A program made the position numbers and the translations under genes. From Atrichornis clamosus (lineage: Eukaryota > Chordata > Aves > Passeriformes > Menuridae), in assembly GCA_013400975.1 (NCBI GenBank), contig WBMZ01008647.1, positions 62,001-126,000 on the forward strand: a DNA stretch of 64,000 nucleotides. The letters run 5' to 3'. Below the pieces are notes generated by a model. That model did no database searches. It was not told where the DNA came from and saw only the letters and a list, made by a program, of their open reading frames with translations. This document shows positions 13,212-24,720 of the stretch, piece by piece (the stretch's first letter is position 1; each line of letters starts with the position of its first letter).

Positions 13212-13567
13212 AAAATAGTTAACTAATGTATATTTTCAGCATGTAAACTAGTTACATGATATACAAACTGGGAATTCATATATTTCCTACAAAATAAAAA
13301 TCAACGTTGGTCCAAGTTCTTGGAAGAAAACTATATTCTTTTAAAGAAAATGAAAATATTTCTCAAATGAAAACTTAATTTAAGTCAAATTATATACTCT
13401 AGTTACGGCATTAGTTACAGGATGAATCACAAACTTTTAAACTTTTCTTGAAACACAAGAAAGCAGCTTTTGTCTCCTTTAGAGCTTTGGTTTACTTTAC
13501 TACTCTGGAATTTCTGGTCTTAAAGAGCTCCTCTAATGTTTTCCTTTTGAAGCGCCACCTTACAAAA

Positions 13568-13575
13568 TATATACA
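13568..13575 (-). promoter_or_regulatory. Pumilio-type motif TGTATATA in WTIP 3'UTR
   Basis: Exact UGUANAUA match on the transcribed strand, next to a short CA-rich tract. Confidence 0.45.
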
Positions 13576-14399
13576 CACACGTGCACACAAGTGAAAGGAA
13601 AAGGAAAGAAACCCAAACAAACCCTCTCTGTAAGCTCAATTATCTGAGTGCATTCTTTTGTTTTCAGATGATTATTTTGGTCCTTTCTTTGGAACACGTC
13701 CTCCCGTGGACGAGGGACTCTGCACCACCCACAGCAGCTTTGCGCTGTAGGGGCTTGGGAAGGTTCCCTACCACCAGGGAAAGGTGTACTCCTGATGCAA
13801 ATGAGAACAGGTTGTTACTGTTTTAACCTTATGGAAATATTCTGGAAGTACAGCAAAGGCTTCTGAAGAACAATCGCACCATAAAATGAACTTAGGAAGT
13901 TTACCTCTCTGTTGAACTGATTTAACATAAGAATATTCCATAAGAAGGTAATTAAAAGAAGCTTTCTCATTTACATAATTCCCCAGGCAGGAGGTAAAAT
14001 GTGCAGAAACTGTCACTAGCACTAAAGAGTACAGCACATCATTATTTTAGGTTTGATTTTAATTTTCTCTTTGATTTGGAAAAAAAAAAAAGACCTGGCA
14101 AATTTCACTCAGGCTCCAGTTTTTATAGTAAATGCTGGAAAAGCAAAGCTGTACTTCATAATACAGTAATGGAATGCATCTGTCTGTAGAAAATACTGAA
14201 ACAACAACTGCTGCTTTCTGGTTTTAAACAAATTGCATATTCTATATTGAAATATTACCTTTCAGAATTTTTACTGTGATGATACTTAACAGATCAGAAC
14301 TGCATAGAAGAGACTGACAAATCAGCATGTGAAATGAAATTAAATATTATTCCGTTCTACAGGATGATCGTTTTCAGAAAAAAAGAAGAAAAGGCCTGG

Positions 14400-14407
14400 T
14401 ATGTACA
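14400..14407 (-). promoter_or_regulatory. Pumilio-type motif TGTACATA in WTIP 3'UTR
   Basis: Exact UGUANAUA match on the transcribed strand, in sequence of ordinary complexity. Confidence 0.5.
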
Positions 14408-15592
14408 TGTTTGATGGTGTGCTGTCACTTGGAAGGTCTGTTGGAAACTCAAACTTGCCCCTGAAGGAGGCAAAGTGCTCAGGAAGGTCCTGGCAGAGGA
14501 CTGGGCTGAATGCCACAATAAGTCACCTCCAGCTCTGGCCACTGTCAGTTTGAAGGCTTTGCTTCTCTACTGGTAGAGCAAAGCACTTTTCCAGTACAGC
14601 ACATAACTGTTTTGGGATTATTTGCTCCCAGGAACAGACCCAAACTTTCTCTGTGCATTTTAATGATTGTTTTCTTAACTTGGGTTCCTTAACATAGATT
14701 TTAAAGACATGCAAGTGAAAATGCCTCAAAGCTTCATGTGGTCCAAAGCATCTCCCTGCAATGGAAGAAGCACTACATTGCAGCTGATGCTTGAAGTTTA
14801 TCCTGAACCTCTGGCACCTTCCATGTCAGTAATCACATTAAGGAATTGACCTAGTTGTACAATCCAGCTGAAGACAATTTTCCCCCTTTCTCCAACATTT
14901 GCAGCACATGTAGTTCCGCTTCCTCCTAGGCTGGGCTGCTGACTGTGGACACAGAGTGTTTGCAAAAGCAGAAGTGCATGTGCACCACGGGCCTCTCGCC
15001 TGCAGGCCAGGCCTCTTGGGCCACAGTGTTAGAAATGGGGCACTGATTGCACTGTAAATCCTTCCAATCCTGGCACTCACATTAAATACATTAATTATAA
15101 ACTGATATATATTAAATACAAAATGCCTTTGCCCAGGAGCATTCAGTAGGACAGGTTCATCCAGGCCAGGGAAGTCTGGCAGAAGTTCAGGAAGTGTCCC
15201 TTTTGTCGCTTACTAACAGAAAAAGTAGCTCCCAGGAATTTTTCCTGTACCCCCATCCCCCACCTTTCCCCTTAAGGAAATTCCAGACTATCAAAAAGTT
15301 CTGTTAAGGGAGTTAATTATTCCACTTAGGAATTAGTGGCCATTGGATGCTCTTTGTGCTTTTCAAGAGCGCCACAAATGGCTTTCAAAAAGTCAATGGA
15401 GCATAAGAAACTAAACTGCAATGGTGTTGCCAAATAAGTCATTTCATCAGTCTGCATGCGGAATTTAACACGGGATCATTTCCGAATGGATCGGGCAGAT
15501 TCTCAAGTGCTGGGAACTGGCATGGAACTGTCCCAATTCACACATGCTGAGAATCTGGTCTGATATTTCCACTTCCTCTGGAGCAGAAGAAT

Positions 15593-15603
15593 TTTATTTT
15601 ATT
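15593..15603 (-). terminator. Overlapping pair of AATAAA signals, proximal
   Basis: Two AATAAA hexamers share one base (15598-15603 and 15593-15598, minus strand). They are a candidate for proximal alternative polyadenylation of WTIP. The downstream GT-rich element is less clear than at the distal site, so use is uncertain. Confidence 0.4.
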
Positions 15604-15854
15604 GTGATTCTGAATACAGTTAAAGACAGCAATGATAAATTGCAGCTTCAGGAAGGCTGGATCAATTCTCATGAGAATGCAAGGAATTTTTTTGACATAC
15701 AGATGTGTGATTTGCATGTAAAACATCAGCACATGGTAGAAAACAAACCATAAAAAAAGATTTGTCTAACTTCCTATATGGAAGACATAGATTTCTCCCC
15801 AGAGGGCTGAGGGTACTGTGAAAGCTTATACAAAACATGAAAGTGTGTACATTT

Positions 15855-15862
15855 TATGTACA
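15855..15862 (-). promoter_or_regulatory. Pumilio-type motif TGTACATA in WTIP 3'UTR
   Basis: Exact UGUANAUA match on the transcribed strand. It lies between the stop codon and the proximal poly(A) signals, so it would be kept in the short UTR form. Confidence 0.5.
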
Positions 15863-16777
15863 GCTAATACTTGTTGTAAATATCAATGTTACAATGGTCT
15901 GACTCTCTAAATCATTATCCCTGCTAAACTGCACTTTGTTTTCCAATGAAGACAATCACCATAATCAGTTCAAAAGTAACCTAGAAAAGAACACAAAGCT
16001 GAAAAGGTAATATCAAACCACTGTCCCCCTCTTTCTTTAATAACATCTCAACACACAATCACAAAGCAGTTGGTAACAAATGAAGTCTTGGATAAAGCAA
16101 GCAGTACAAAGACAAGTGTACCTTTGCATAGAACCCTATTAAACAAAAGACAGGTTTGAAAGATGAATTCTTTAGTAAGTGCCAAATGGTCCAGTTGCTA
16201 GGAATGCATTTTGAAGCCATGGCTACACAGCCAGCAACTACAGAGGGCTGTAACGTTCTGCAGCTGCTGACCCTGCATGTGCCAATCTTTTGGATACAAT
16301 CCTCTGTAGCATGGGTTTTATATTAAATGCTTGCCATATTTCTTGGACAAGCTAAACAATTAGTCTTTGGGTGACTGTGGAACCTTGTAGGATGGAGAGC
16401 TGGCCTGATGCTTCCTGGCAGAACACTGTTCTTCAATCTCGCTGAAAACTGGCCTGGCTGAAACACCCACCTGCTTCCTATTCACTACTTCTGGAATCTA
16501 AGTATTCTCTAAGACCAGAATTCAACAAAACTAGCTAAAATGCTAGCATTTATCTTATCATGCTTGCTGCAATATGATAAGGTGCTAACTTTGGGAAAGT
16601 AATTCTACACTCCTTACTTGGGTGAAATCTCCACTGAAGGAAGGTGAGCAGGGAGTGCAGAACAGCCCTTTGTACCATGGTTTGTAGAAATGCTGCCATT
16701 TACAGTTACAGTTTAGTGGTGAATTATTTGTTCAAGTAGACAGTGTCTCAGTGAAAACATCTAGATAAAGGAATGCA

Positions 16778-16785
16778 TATGTACA
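16778..16785 (-). promoter_or_regulatory. Pumilio-type motif TGTACATA in WTIP 3'UTR
   Basis: Exact UGUANAUA match on the transcribed strand about 150 bases after the stop codon. It is present in both predicted UTR forms. Confidence 0.5.
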
Positions 16786-16936
16786 AGATCAGAAAAGGAC
16801 CCCTCACCTCTGATTCAAAAAATAAATAGCTGGTTTAGATGGTTATAACTGGAACCTCATCTTTAAAGGAACACAGAAGTAGTTTTTAGATTTTTGTCTT
16901 CTCTTTCCAACGGCTTATTGATCATGGGAATGTCTT

Positions 16937-17089
16937 TCAGAGTTCTGTGACATGCATGGGATAGCTTGGAGGTGGATGTGATGGCAGTTTGATATTAAGG
17001 CGCCTGATATGACAGCTGTGGCAGAGCAAGTGGCCCTCCAAGGGGTAACAACGATGGCCTTCCTCATCATTGAGCTGCAAGCCACAGTC
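16937..17089 (-). CDS. WTIP: WTIP terminal coding exon (LIM3 C-terminal half and C-terminal tail)
   Basis: The exon encodes 50 residues and a TGA stop. It starts after a strong acceptor (a long T tract then TAG). The peptide opens [20 protein letters not shown], continues with the CHSCH pair that supplies the last zinc ligands of LIM3, and ends PMHVTEL. In Ajuba-family proteins the LIM domains bind partners such as LATS kinases, Snail factors and WT1 and act both at cell junctions and in the nucleus. The HVTEL end is a recognised hallmark of WTIP and fits a PDZ-binding ligand. LIMD1 has a different C-terminus, which is why I call WTIP rather than LIMD1. The tail between LIM3 and HVTEL is proline-rich and short. 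Phase 0 at the acceptor joins the preceding exon exactly. Confidence 0.95.
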   Translation of the reverse strand, partial: DCGLQLNDEEGHRCYPLEGHLLCHSCHIRRLNIKLPSHPPPSYPMHVTEL

Positions 17090-19863
17090 CTAGAAAAAAA
17101 ACCAGAGACATCCCAGATGGGTGGGTGACTCAGGCAAGGCCTCTCACAACACTGCTGGTCCATCCTGCATCACCCCGAGAGCTCCCCCTGCCTCCACAGC
17201 CAGCAACCCCCCCGGGACCCTGACCACCTCCTGCTGACATCACTGACACCAAACACGACAGCCCACAGCAGTACCCAGCCTTTTTCCCACCATTGGTTCC
17301 CATTCTGGTCTCTCCTTCATCTGATGAATGTTGATGCAAATCAGCCAAGAAGCAGGCCAGGGAATGTCCCTGACAAATACAACCTGGATGAGGTTAGAAC
17401 AGGGAAGGAGCTAATTCTGCAACAGGGCTGTGAGCAAGATGTGGGGGAGCAGCAGTAGAGAATGAGAGGAGAGGGGAAAACGGAGGAGATGTCTCACTTC
17501 TGAAGCAGGGCTACACTTGCTCTAATTTGGAATTTTAAAAAACTTGAAGACTTCAAGGCCAATGGTTCATCTTTAATGGAAATGCTGGTACCCCTGGGAA
17601 TGGCACATAACTACAGTGACAGCACAGGTGAACAACAGCACAGGAACAGAGATAGAAAAGCAACTAACAATGATCCTGCCTGCTTGACTATTATGTACAC
17701 TGCAATAGAGACAATCCTGATTTTCAGCCACCATCAAGATAATTTTGAGGGCATTTGGAAATCATAGAAGTTTGGTGCTCAGATTTAATGTTTCAAGTAT
17801 GTTAAACACTGTAAAATTATTACTGTGATCAGTTCTTGGAAACCAGAAATTCTGAGGATGTATCTGTGCACTTAATAAAAAGGAAAAAGCAAAACAACAA
17901 ATTTGGCATATTTTAGTACTGAAAACAAATGCAAAGCTTTTAATTGAACACAAAGAATAATTTTTCAGCTTTCACAGCTCAAGTTTAAATCCTCAAATTT
18001 TACAATGCTGAAGTAAGACTGAAAATGGGTTTTAAAGTGAGCTTTAAAACCAGAGTGGTAGTTTAGTGAGGCCTTAGTCAATATTTCTGCCATGGTAGTT
18101 TTATCTGTGTTGTTTACGTGTTACATAATAATTTAATAGCAATTTATGTAAGATTTAACATTAGAATGTACCAATTTCAGATACCCTACAGATGTGCAAA
18201 GTGTTCATGTCTTTTTCTCTCTCCAAAATTAAATTCCCTTTCTGCAAGGAGAGAGCCTGCCTTGTCAGTGGATTCCTGTTTCAGAATGGGGCTCCAGTGA
18301 TCTGTAAATGGGCTCGATCTCCTCTGCAGAAGTCAAGTGGTTGCACATGAAAGAGTTGATCCAGAAAAGCAGCAAAGTTTCCAACCTGACCACTGAGAGA
18401 GCACGGCCAGCAGGTGAGGATGACATCAACAGCAGAGCACAACTGGCTGTGCATCACAAAGCCATCACAGCCTTTGCCAAAGTCTTCATGTGCATACCTC
18501 AAAATGCTGGCACCGACTTTTCTAGCAGATTTGGGGGCAGCTGTGACCCAGGCACAGTCTGAGAGCCTGACTTGAGGCCATGAGGCAATAAACTACCCCT
18601 GCTGCCACATGGCTAACTCCTGGTTTCTCTACATAAATGCACTCTGCCTTTCTGGGCAGATGTGGAGGCAGCTTGATTTGCCTCAAATGGGAATGAGAAT
18701 GGGGAAATGAATAATGAAACAGAACTGAAAATAAACCCCCAGTGGGACATTCCAGCACAAAGTCAATAGCCTGAGAGCAGGGGAGGGAGCTGTCATCTTA
18801 GGTGAAGCCTGCACAAAGCAAGTGATGGGGGAAGAAGGAGGAGGGAAGTTCAGCTCTCCAAAATACTGCAATTTCCTGTGCCAACTTCTCTTGAAAAATT
18901 AATAGAAATGGACAGAGCATCAGGTGTCTCTGTTGGAAGGAGACAGCTGAGTGGATGGGGTCTTCCTTGCACTTAGGTACATAACATTTCAGGATGCCCT
19001 GAATTTTGTTATTTTCTCTCTCAGTCAGAAGACTCTTCGTAAAACCTTTGCACAACAGTGCATGAGGACAGCACTGCTGCACTGCTGCCTGTGGTGCTAA
19101 CGGGTAGGACCTGTGTGGACATTTGTGTGCTATGTCAGAGCATCAAACCCACAGCAAAAGGGAAGGTTTTGGTTGATCCCAATATAGTGAGTTTGTTTTC
19201 CTCCCCACGTTCCTGGATGCAGGGCCAAGGAGGAACTCAGCTCTCCTCTGAAGAAAGAGCACTAATTCCACAACTTGGTCTGCAGCAATAAATGGTTAAA
19301 TGTTCTGCATAAGAAACTACTCCCAAAAAAGTGACAGAAAGTCAGTGCTATACTTGTCTCTTCTAGTGAAGACTCCATTCAGCATGGAAAACCCAGATCC
19401 CCTAGAAGAGCCTTCCAGTGAGGGTCCTTCCCTGCACAGGCAATGTGAATTCAAGTCTCCTCAAATCAGAGCCCTACACACTGTATCCAGAGATGAGGAA
19501 AAAGAGAACTGCCACCAACTTTTTGCTCTCTCTCCATCTGGAAGTATTGAGAAAATTCAACCCAACCAACCAAACCCAGCTTTGAAGTTAATATATTGGG
19601 AAAAAAACCCCCCAGAACTAATTTGGTACTGGTGACGGCAGCACCACCTCCAGCCCAGCCCAGCCTCACCCCATTGCCTCCCCCCAGGAGCTGTGGGGCA
19701 GAGCCCCTCCTGCCCAGGGGTGCCAAAGCCAGTGAGTGCAGCCTGTGGGGTGAGTCAGGGGCCGAGCAGGCCCCCCCAGAGGCTGAGCAGGCCCCCCCAG
19801 AGGCTGAGCAGGGCCCCCCAGAGGCTGAGCCTGCTGTGGGGTGGGGGCAGAGCCAGGGCTCAC
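17090..19863 (-). other. WTIP last intron (about 2.8 kb)
   Basis: GTGAG donor at 19863 and TAG acceptor at 17090 on the minus strand. The intron holds a 21-bp G-run tandem repeat close to the donor. Otherwise I see no repeat family or nested gene. Confidence 0.85.
19764..19830. repeat. 21-bp tandem repeat, about 3.2 copies, next to a splice donor
   Basis: Period-21 repeat with units beginning at 19764, 19785, 19806 and a partial one at 19827; the plus-strand unit is GAGCAGG, a run of Cs, then AGAGGCT. On the transcribed minus strand each unit carries a run of six or seven G. The array begins about 34 bases inside the intron from the donor at 19863. Confidence 0.9.
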
Positions 19864-19932
19864 CTCGCAGTGGTAGCACTCCACGTGATAGTCCTTGTCC
19901 ATGGACACCACCCGGATTGTCTCCTCGGAGCC
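19864..19932 (-). CDS. WTIP: WTIP coding exon (LIM3 core)
   Basis: Sixty-nine bases, 23 residues, phase 0 on both sides. The peptide begins GSEETIRVVSMDKDYH and ends VECYHCE. This supplies the H-x2-C-x2-C centre of LIM3; the next exon provides the following DC. The run RVVSMD(R/K)DYHVECYHCED is a signature of the LIMD1/AJUBA/WTIP LIM3. Acceptor CCCCAG and donor GTGAGC are good matches. The exon lies between the 52-bp and terminal exons and restores frame with both. Confidence 0.95.
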
Positions 19933-21615
19933 CTGGGGGGAAGCAGAGAGAAAGTAAGAGTGGTGTCTAAGTCATTTTCTCAGTCTTTACTCAGTGCCCA
20001 ACCTGTGGCTTTGGAGAGCTGCTTCCCTGGGGGATCCCCTCTTCTCCCACGGAGCAGAGCTCTGTGACCTTGAGGGTCTCACCCCCTGGGACAAGGCACT
20101 GCACCACTGCCTCGGCTGTGCAGCAGTGTGGGTGTCTGGCACATCTCAGCAGAGGTCATTTGGGAAGTGTAGCCAAAACTTCATCCTCAAGGAACAAATT
20201 AGACTTGAAATCAAATCATTTTCCAAGGGCATCCAGGATCTGAACAAGTCAAAAAGCTGCTCATTGGGTAACTTTTCCTTGTATACATCCTGTTCTGTAT
20301 TGCCCTCAAACCATCTGCTGCACAGCTCTTTTGAACATGCACGTGTCACTGTGTCCCACAGGGACTGACATACCAGTCTGGCAGGTATGCACAGGCCAAA
20401 CCTCAATGTGAGGGTGGGTGCAGTGCAGTTGTGCAATTCCTGGCTGAGCCCCAGGCGCTGCAGAGCAGCCCATACCCCTCCAGCAACCTCACAGGCTCTT
20501 CTCCTGATCACTCTGAAGACTGAGCTCATTAAATTGGTTGCCTTGCATTGTTTCCAGTTCCAGGTGTGGTTAGAGCATCAGATATGACGTGGACTATGTC
20601 TGAGAGAAGCTGGGGGCAAGTTAGTACCTGCACTGCTAGACTTGAACTAACCTAAGAAATCTCCATGGGGAAGAACATGGAGTCTACCCTGCTAGTCACC
20701 AGATGAGTCAGCAACATGACTGCCTTTTTGTTCTTTCATTTCTTTCTTGAAAAGAAAAAAAAGCTATTTTTTAAGACCCAAATTCAGTGACATTTACATA
20801 GGGGTTTTCTCCTCACAACCCACCTCCAGGACAAGCAGTTCTGGCTCTGCCCGTATAGGGGTTTTCAGTAATGTAAGACCTGCCCAATTAACAGAAACAT
20901 GACAAATGAGAGCGATGTGCAGTGATGGAGGGGGGCATGTTAGAGGCTCTAGGCTCAGGCTGTACCGGGGTACAGCAGCTCAAGGGAGGGAAGCTCTGGC
21001 TCTATAACCATGGCAAGAGGAAAAGCAGGGAGGTGCTGAGGCCCTGGTTCACAAATGAGCTGGTGAGTGACCTCAGAAGTGGGAACTTGGAGGGTCCTGC
21101 ACCCAGCAGAGCACGAGGGAGCACCACTCTGGGGCTAATTGTGCCAGGGACACTGTCAGCACGGGCTGAGCTTGCAAGCAGGTTTCACCTGGCTTCCATT
21201 TTAAGCAACTCTGTTGTTGCCTCTTCCACCCCTTTAAGCACTTTGATTCCCTTGCCACCCCAGGACAACAGACTGTGTGGCCTTCTCAGGATAACCATCA
21301 GATGGCTTTACAAGGGCTTCACTCCCTGGGTTGTTCTTGGAGGCCCAGGCAGTGTTTACAATTACATGAGATTTCTAACAGAATAATTAAGACCTGGGAA
21401 GCACCCTAAAGATAAAAAATGCTGTGCTGCTGAAGTAGTGACTATTACAACTTCTGGGAATGTCTGGGAGTGACTTTACTGCTGAACTCTGTTTAATTTA
21501 GTGTCTAACATAGTATAGATCCTGGCAGAGGAAGGGAAAGCACCTAGTGTGTTTTTAGAAGTGTCCATATGCCAAGAGCTGTTTTCCCTAGGAGTCAGTG
21601 CATGTTAACACCTAC
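19933..21615 (-). other. WTIP intron (about 1.7 kb)
   Basis: GTAGG donor at 21615 and CAG acceptor at 19933, minus strand. The segment at 20922-21386 stays open on the plus strand for 154 codons. Part of it (RKSREVLRPWFTNELVSDLR region, near 21010-21080) faintly resembles the linker between endonuclease and reverse transcriptase of CR1-type LINEs, so it may be a very decayed LINE remnant. I do not annotate it as a gene. Confidence 0.8.
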
Positions 21616-21667
21616 CTGAGCTGGGAGGATCGGCTGGTTACAGGAAGCACATTTTGGTGCAAAAACC
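21616..21667 (-). CDS. WTIP: WTIP coding exon (LIM3 N-terminal half)
   Basis: Fifty-two bases. With the two bases left over from the 131-bp exon it encodes 18 residues, TVFAPKCASCNQPILPAQ. CASC is the first zinc-ligand pair of LIM3. The TVFAPKCASC and ILPAQ motifs match WTIP better than LIMD1 or AJUBA as I remember these proteins. Splice sites are CCTAG/GG at the acceptor and CAG/GTAGG at the donor, and phases are consistent on both sides. Confidence 0.94.
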
Positions 21668-22743
21668 CTAGGATGCAAGAAGAAAGTGTTCAAATCACAT
21701 TTAAAGCTTCTTCAAAAAGTAGAAACAAGGGAGCTATTCTAATCATGCCTTGTTTTTAGCCAAATGGACATCTACGGGCTTTGAAACACCTCTAATTGTT
21801 TGATAATATTCAGTAAAAAAAAGAGATTTGGGAAAAGCTGATCTACCCCCCAGCTTTACTGCTTAGGTCTTCCTGACCTCGAGGCATAGTGAATCCAGCC
21901 CTCCTCCTGCATGTGCCCTTTTTCTTTCCTTGCTTTTCTTATAAATCCATTGAAATTCTTCCAGAGACTTGATGCTCTGATTGCAGAGCAGCTCCTAACT
22001 GGGGACTGTCACGCCCTGATGTCAGGAAGACATAGCCATGCTAAGCAGGAGAGGGGCTGGTCATGGCAAGGATCAGCAGTCACACCAGCTGGGCTTATGG
22101 TGCACAGCTGCATTTTACAGCAATCACTGGGCCAGCACTCACTGTGTCCTTGTAACACCGACAGCTTGGTACCAACAGGGCTGAATTCACAGTGATTTAC
22201 TCTTGCTGAGGTATTGGGTAACTGGAACTAAGAGCAGGATCACATTGTCTTTGAGCAGAATCAGGAGGGTGTCCAAAAGCAATCCCTTAAACCTTTACCT
22301 TTTGTCAGGTAAGGCTAAAGTTGTTCTAACACTAACTGCTAATTAAATGTCTTCTGTCTTGGTTAACAAAACTTACACCTGTGCCATGCACTGCCAGAAC
22401 CTCAACTCTTGGAAACAGCCAGCAGAACTTACCTACACCTGCAGGAGTGGCCTGATATAATGAGTACTGATAGCCCCGAAAGAAGTAGGGAACAGCCCCC
22501 AGAAACACATCCTGTGACACAATTTGATTTCCAGCCTCAGTTGGCCTCTCTATGCCACACTGGGACCATGAGGTAACCTTAAATAAACTTTAAAATACTT
22601 TACAAATGCAACACATGAAAGCAGCAGTTGAGGAACATCTGAGCAAAAATGAATTACCTTTTTATCTACCACAAGCCTTATAACTATATCAATAATTTAA
22701 CTACTATAATTTTTCTGAGCATGCCGTGGATTTGTGTACTCAC
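21668..22743 (-). other. WTIP intron (about 1.1 kb)
   Basis: GTGAGT donor at 22743 and TAG acceptor at 21668, minus strand. Nothing else is recognised inside. Confidence 0.85.
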
Positions 22744-22874
22744 GTGTGGTAGTCTTTGACACAGTAAATATTATTCTCCACATCTACAGTGAAGGGGACT
22801 CCATCCAAACACTCGTTACACACCACGCAGCGGAAGCAGCCAGGATGGTAGGACTTTCCAAGGGCCTGTAAGAT
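22744..22874 (-). CDS. WTIP: WTIP coding exon (LIM2)
   Basis: One hundred thirty-one bases encoding 43 residues plus two bases of the next codon. The peptide begins [20 protein letters not shown] and continues through [18 protein letters not shown] to VKDYH. It provides the H-x2-C-x2-C-x2-C middle ligands and the C-x2-D final ligand pair of LIM2; the first pair comes from the preceding 63-bp exon. This is the most conserved part of the Ajuba subfamily. VENNIYC and the following TVFAP point to WTIP. Acceptor CACAAG and donor GTGAGT are good. Confidence 0.97.
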
Positions 22875-24080
22875 CTTGTGAGGCAAACAACAAAATGAGT
22901 GGATGCATGATTACATGAGATATTCTCCCCCCATACACTGCTGTGTCTCACTTATCTTTAATAATGACAGTGAGGAAAGCACTTCAGGATGAAATTACCA
23001 CTCTGCAGATATCTCAGCAAGGGGCCTCTTAAAACAATCAACTTGCTTATTTCAGTGGGTTTCTATATGCTCGCAGTGAAGAGCAAGAACTGAAAATCAG
23101 ACCAAACCCATCAGTTTTAGCTCTGCAGGGCCAGTACTGCCAGTGGAAATTAAAAATGGCTTCACAGACTGATTCTTGGAATATCCCAAACGCAAGTTAC
23201 TAGGATACAGTTAATTTACAAAATTTACAGGCTGTGACAGAACCCAAACAGGTCATTACTCAAAAAGTAAAATAACAAAACAAGCAAATGAAGAGGTGTC
23301 CCTTTATTAACTAAGGATCCTGATCCACCACAGTTACTGCCTAGTTATCATTCAGGCTTAGGGTCCCATTGGTTCTGATAGAATTCCATCTGTATCCCTG
23401 TGTTTGGATACTGATCCATGCACCTGCCCAGGCTTTTTCCATGCTGACCTTCCCCACTGCAATGTAAAGGTTTCAAGGAAACATCTGACACAGTCTCGGC
23501 TGCACTAGTGCAGAGGGGATCCCCTCCCTCCTGGCATCCTTGTGTGTTACACTCAGTGGCCCTGGGACATCAGGAGGATGCCCAGGCCCAGCAAGCAGCC
23601 CCTGGGAAGAGCAGGACACAGTATCGTCTCCAGGCAGCTCTCAACAGGTTATACAACCAATTCCATTCACTTTGGGTGTAAGAAGTATCTTTGGAAGGTG
23701 ATTTCAAACAGCAGCTGCTAGCACAGTGCTCAGCTTGGAGCTGCTGGTAAGCTTGAGAGGAAAAATCTCCACTGACCAAGCTCCCATGGCCCCACAGGTG
23801 ATTCTGTGAATAAAGACCAAATCAACAAGAAAGAAGTGGCACCTAGGCAAAAAAAAGCCAATTTAATTTAACTTTTTTCCCTCTGTAATGAAGCCCTGTA
23901 TCTTTTTGCTCAGTGACTGGCATCAGACCCTGCTGGACCGGGAAGGCTGTTCCCAGCCAGAGCCATCTCATGCCTGTGCCGGTGCTGGGACCGCGGCAGG
24001 AGCGGCGCGGTGCCGGCCTGGCTCAGCTGTGCAGCCACGGCGTGAGCACGGACAGCGCCTCACCCAGCCCTGCACAGCCC

Positions 24081-24540
24081 CTACACTGCCCTGCCCTGCC
24101 CTGCACAGGCCCTACTCTGCCCTGCACAGCCCCGCAGCGCCCCCGAACGGCCCCGCACCGCCCCTGCCCAGCCCCTCACCGCCCCTCCACAGCCCCTACA
24201 CTGCCCTGCCCTGCCCTGCACAGGCCCTACTCTGCCCTGCACAGCCCCGCAGCGCCCCCGAACGGCCCCGCACCGCCCCTGCCCAGCCCCTCACCGCCCC
24301 TCCACAGCCCCTACACTGCCCTGCCCTGCCCTGCACAGGCCCTACTCTGCCCTGCACAGCCCCGCAGCGCCCCCGAACGGCCCCGCACCGCCCCTGCCCA
24401 GCCCCTCACCGCCCCTCCACAGCCCCTACACTGCCCTGCCCTGCCCTGCACAGGCCCTACTCTGCCCTGCACAGCCCCGCAGCGCCCCCGAACGGCCCCG
24501 CACCGCCCCTGCCCAGCCCCTCACCGCCCCTCCACAGCCC
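24081..24540. repeat. 115-bp minisatellite, four identical copies
   Basis: Units start at 24081, 24196, 24311 and 24426 and look identical base for base. The plus strand is C-rich and G-poor; the transcribed minus strand is correspondingly G-rich. Because 115 is not a multiple of three, successive copies shift frame, and the lack of stop codons is a by-product of composition. This explains the two overlapping plus-strand frames of about 300 codons here (23888-24778 and 23913-24836), which are not genes. Each unit holds one canonical four-G-run quadruplex motif on the minus strand (first at 24151-24185, then every 115 bases). Confidence 0.95.
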
Positions 24541-24720
24541 CTACACTGCCCTGCACTGCCCCTACACAGCGCTGCACAGCCCCAGCCCTGCCCTACACAG
24601 CCCCTACAGCCCTACACAGCGCCTACACAGCCCCTACGCTGCCCTGCACAGCCCTGCCCCGCCCCTACACAGCGCTGCACAGCCCCCGCACAGCCCCTAC
24701 ACTGCCCTGCACAGCCCCAG
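24541..24720. repeat. Degenerate continuation of the minisatellite
   Basis: Shorter, irregular units built from CCCTACACAGC, CCTGCACAGC and similar words carry the same strand asymmetry. It looks like an older or internally deleted edge of the 115-bp array. Confidence 0.8.

Larger units (their letters stand above)
12958..16936 (-). other. WTIP: WTIP 3' untranslated region (predicted)
   Basis: About 4 kb of AT-rich sequence follows the WTIP stop codon on the minus strand, without any intron or competing gene that I can see. The predicted end is set by AATAAA (12981-12986) followed by a GT/T-rich stretch reading toward 12930-12960, the normal arrangement for cleavage. Earlier tandem AATAAA signals at 15593-15603 would give a shorter 1.3-kb UTR. 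Five exact TGTANATA Pumilio-type motifs are spread through the region (listed separately). The UTR span is inferred from signals only; transcript reads could move the end. Confidence 0.65.

Noticed and set aside
20922..21386. 154-codon plus-strand frame in a WTIP intron
   Set aside because: It shows only a faint resemblance to a LINE linker segment, too weak to annotate as a gene or confidently as a transposon.
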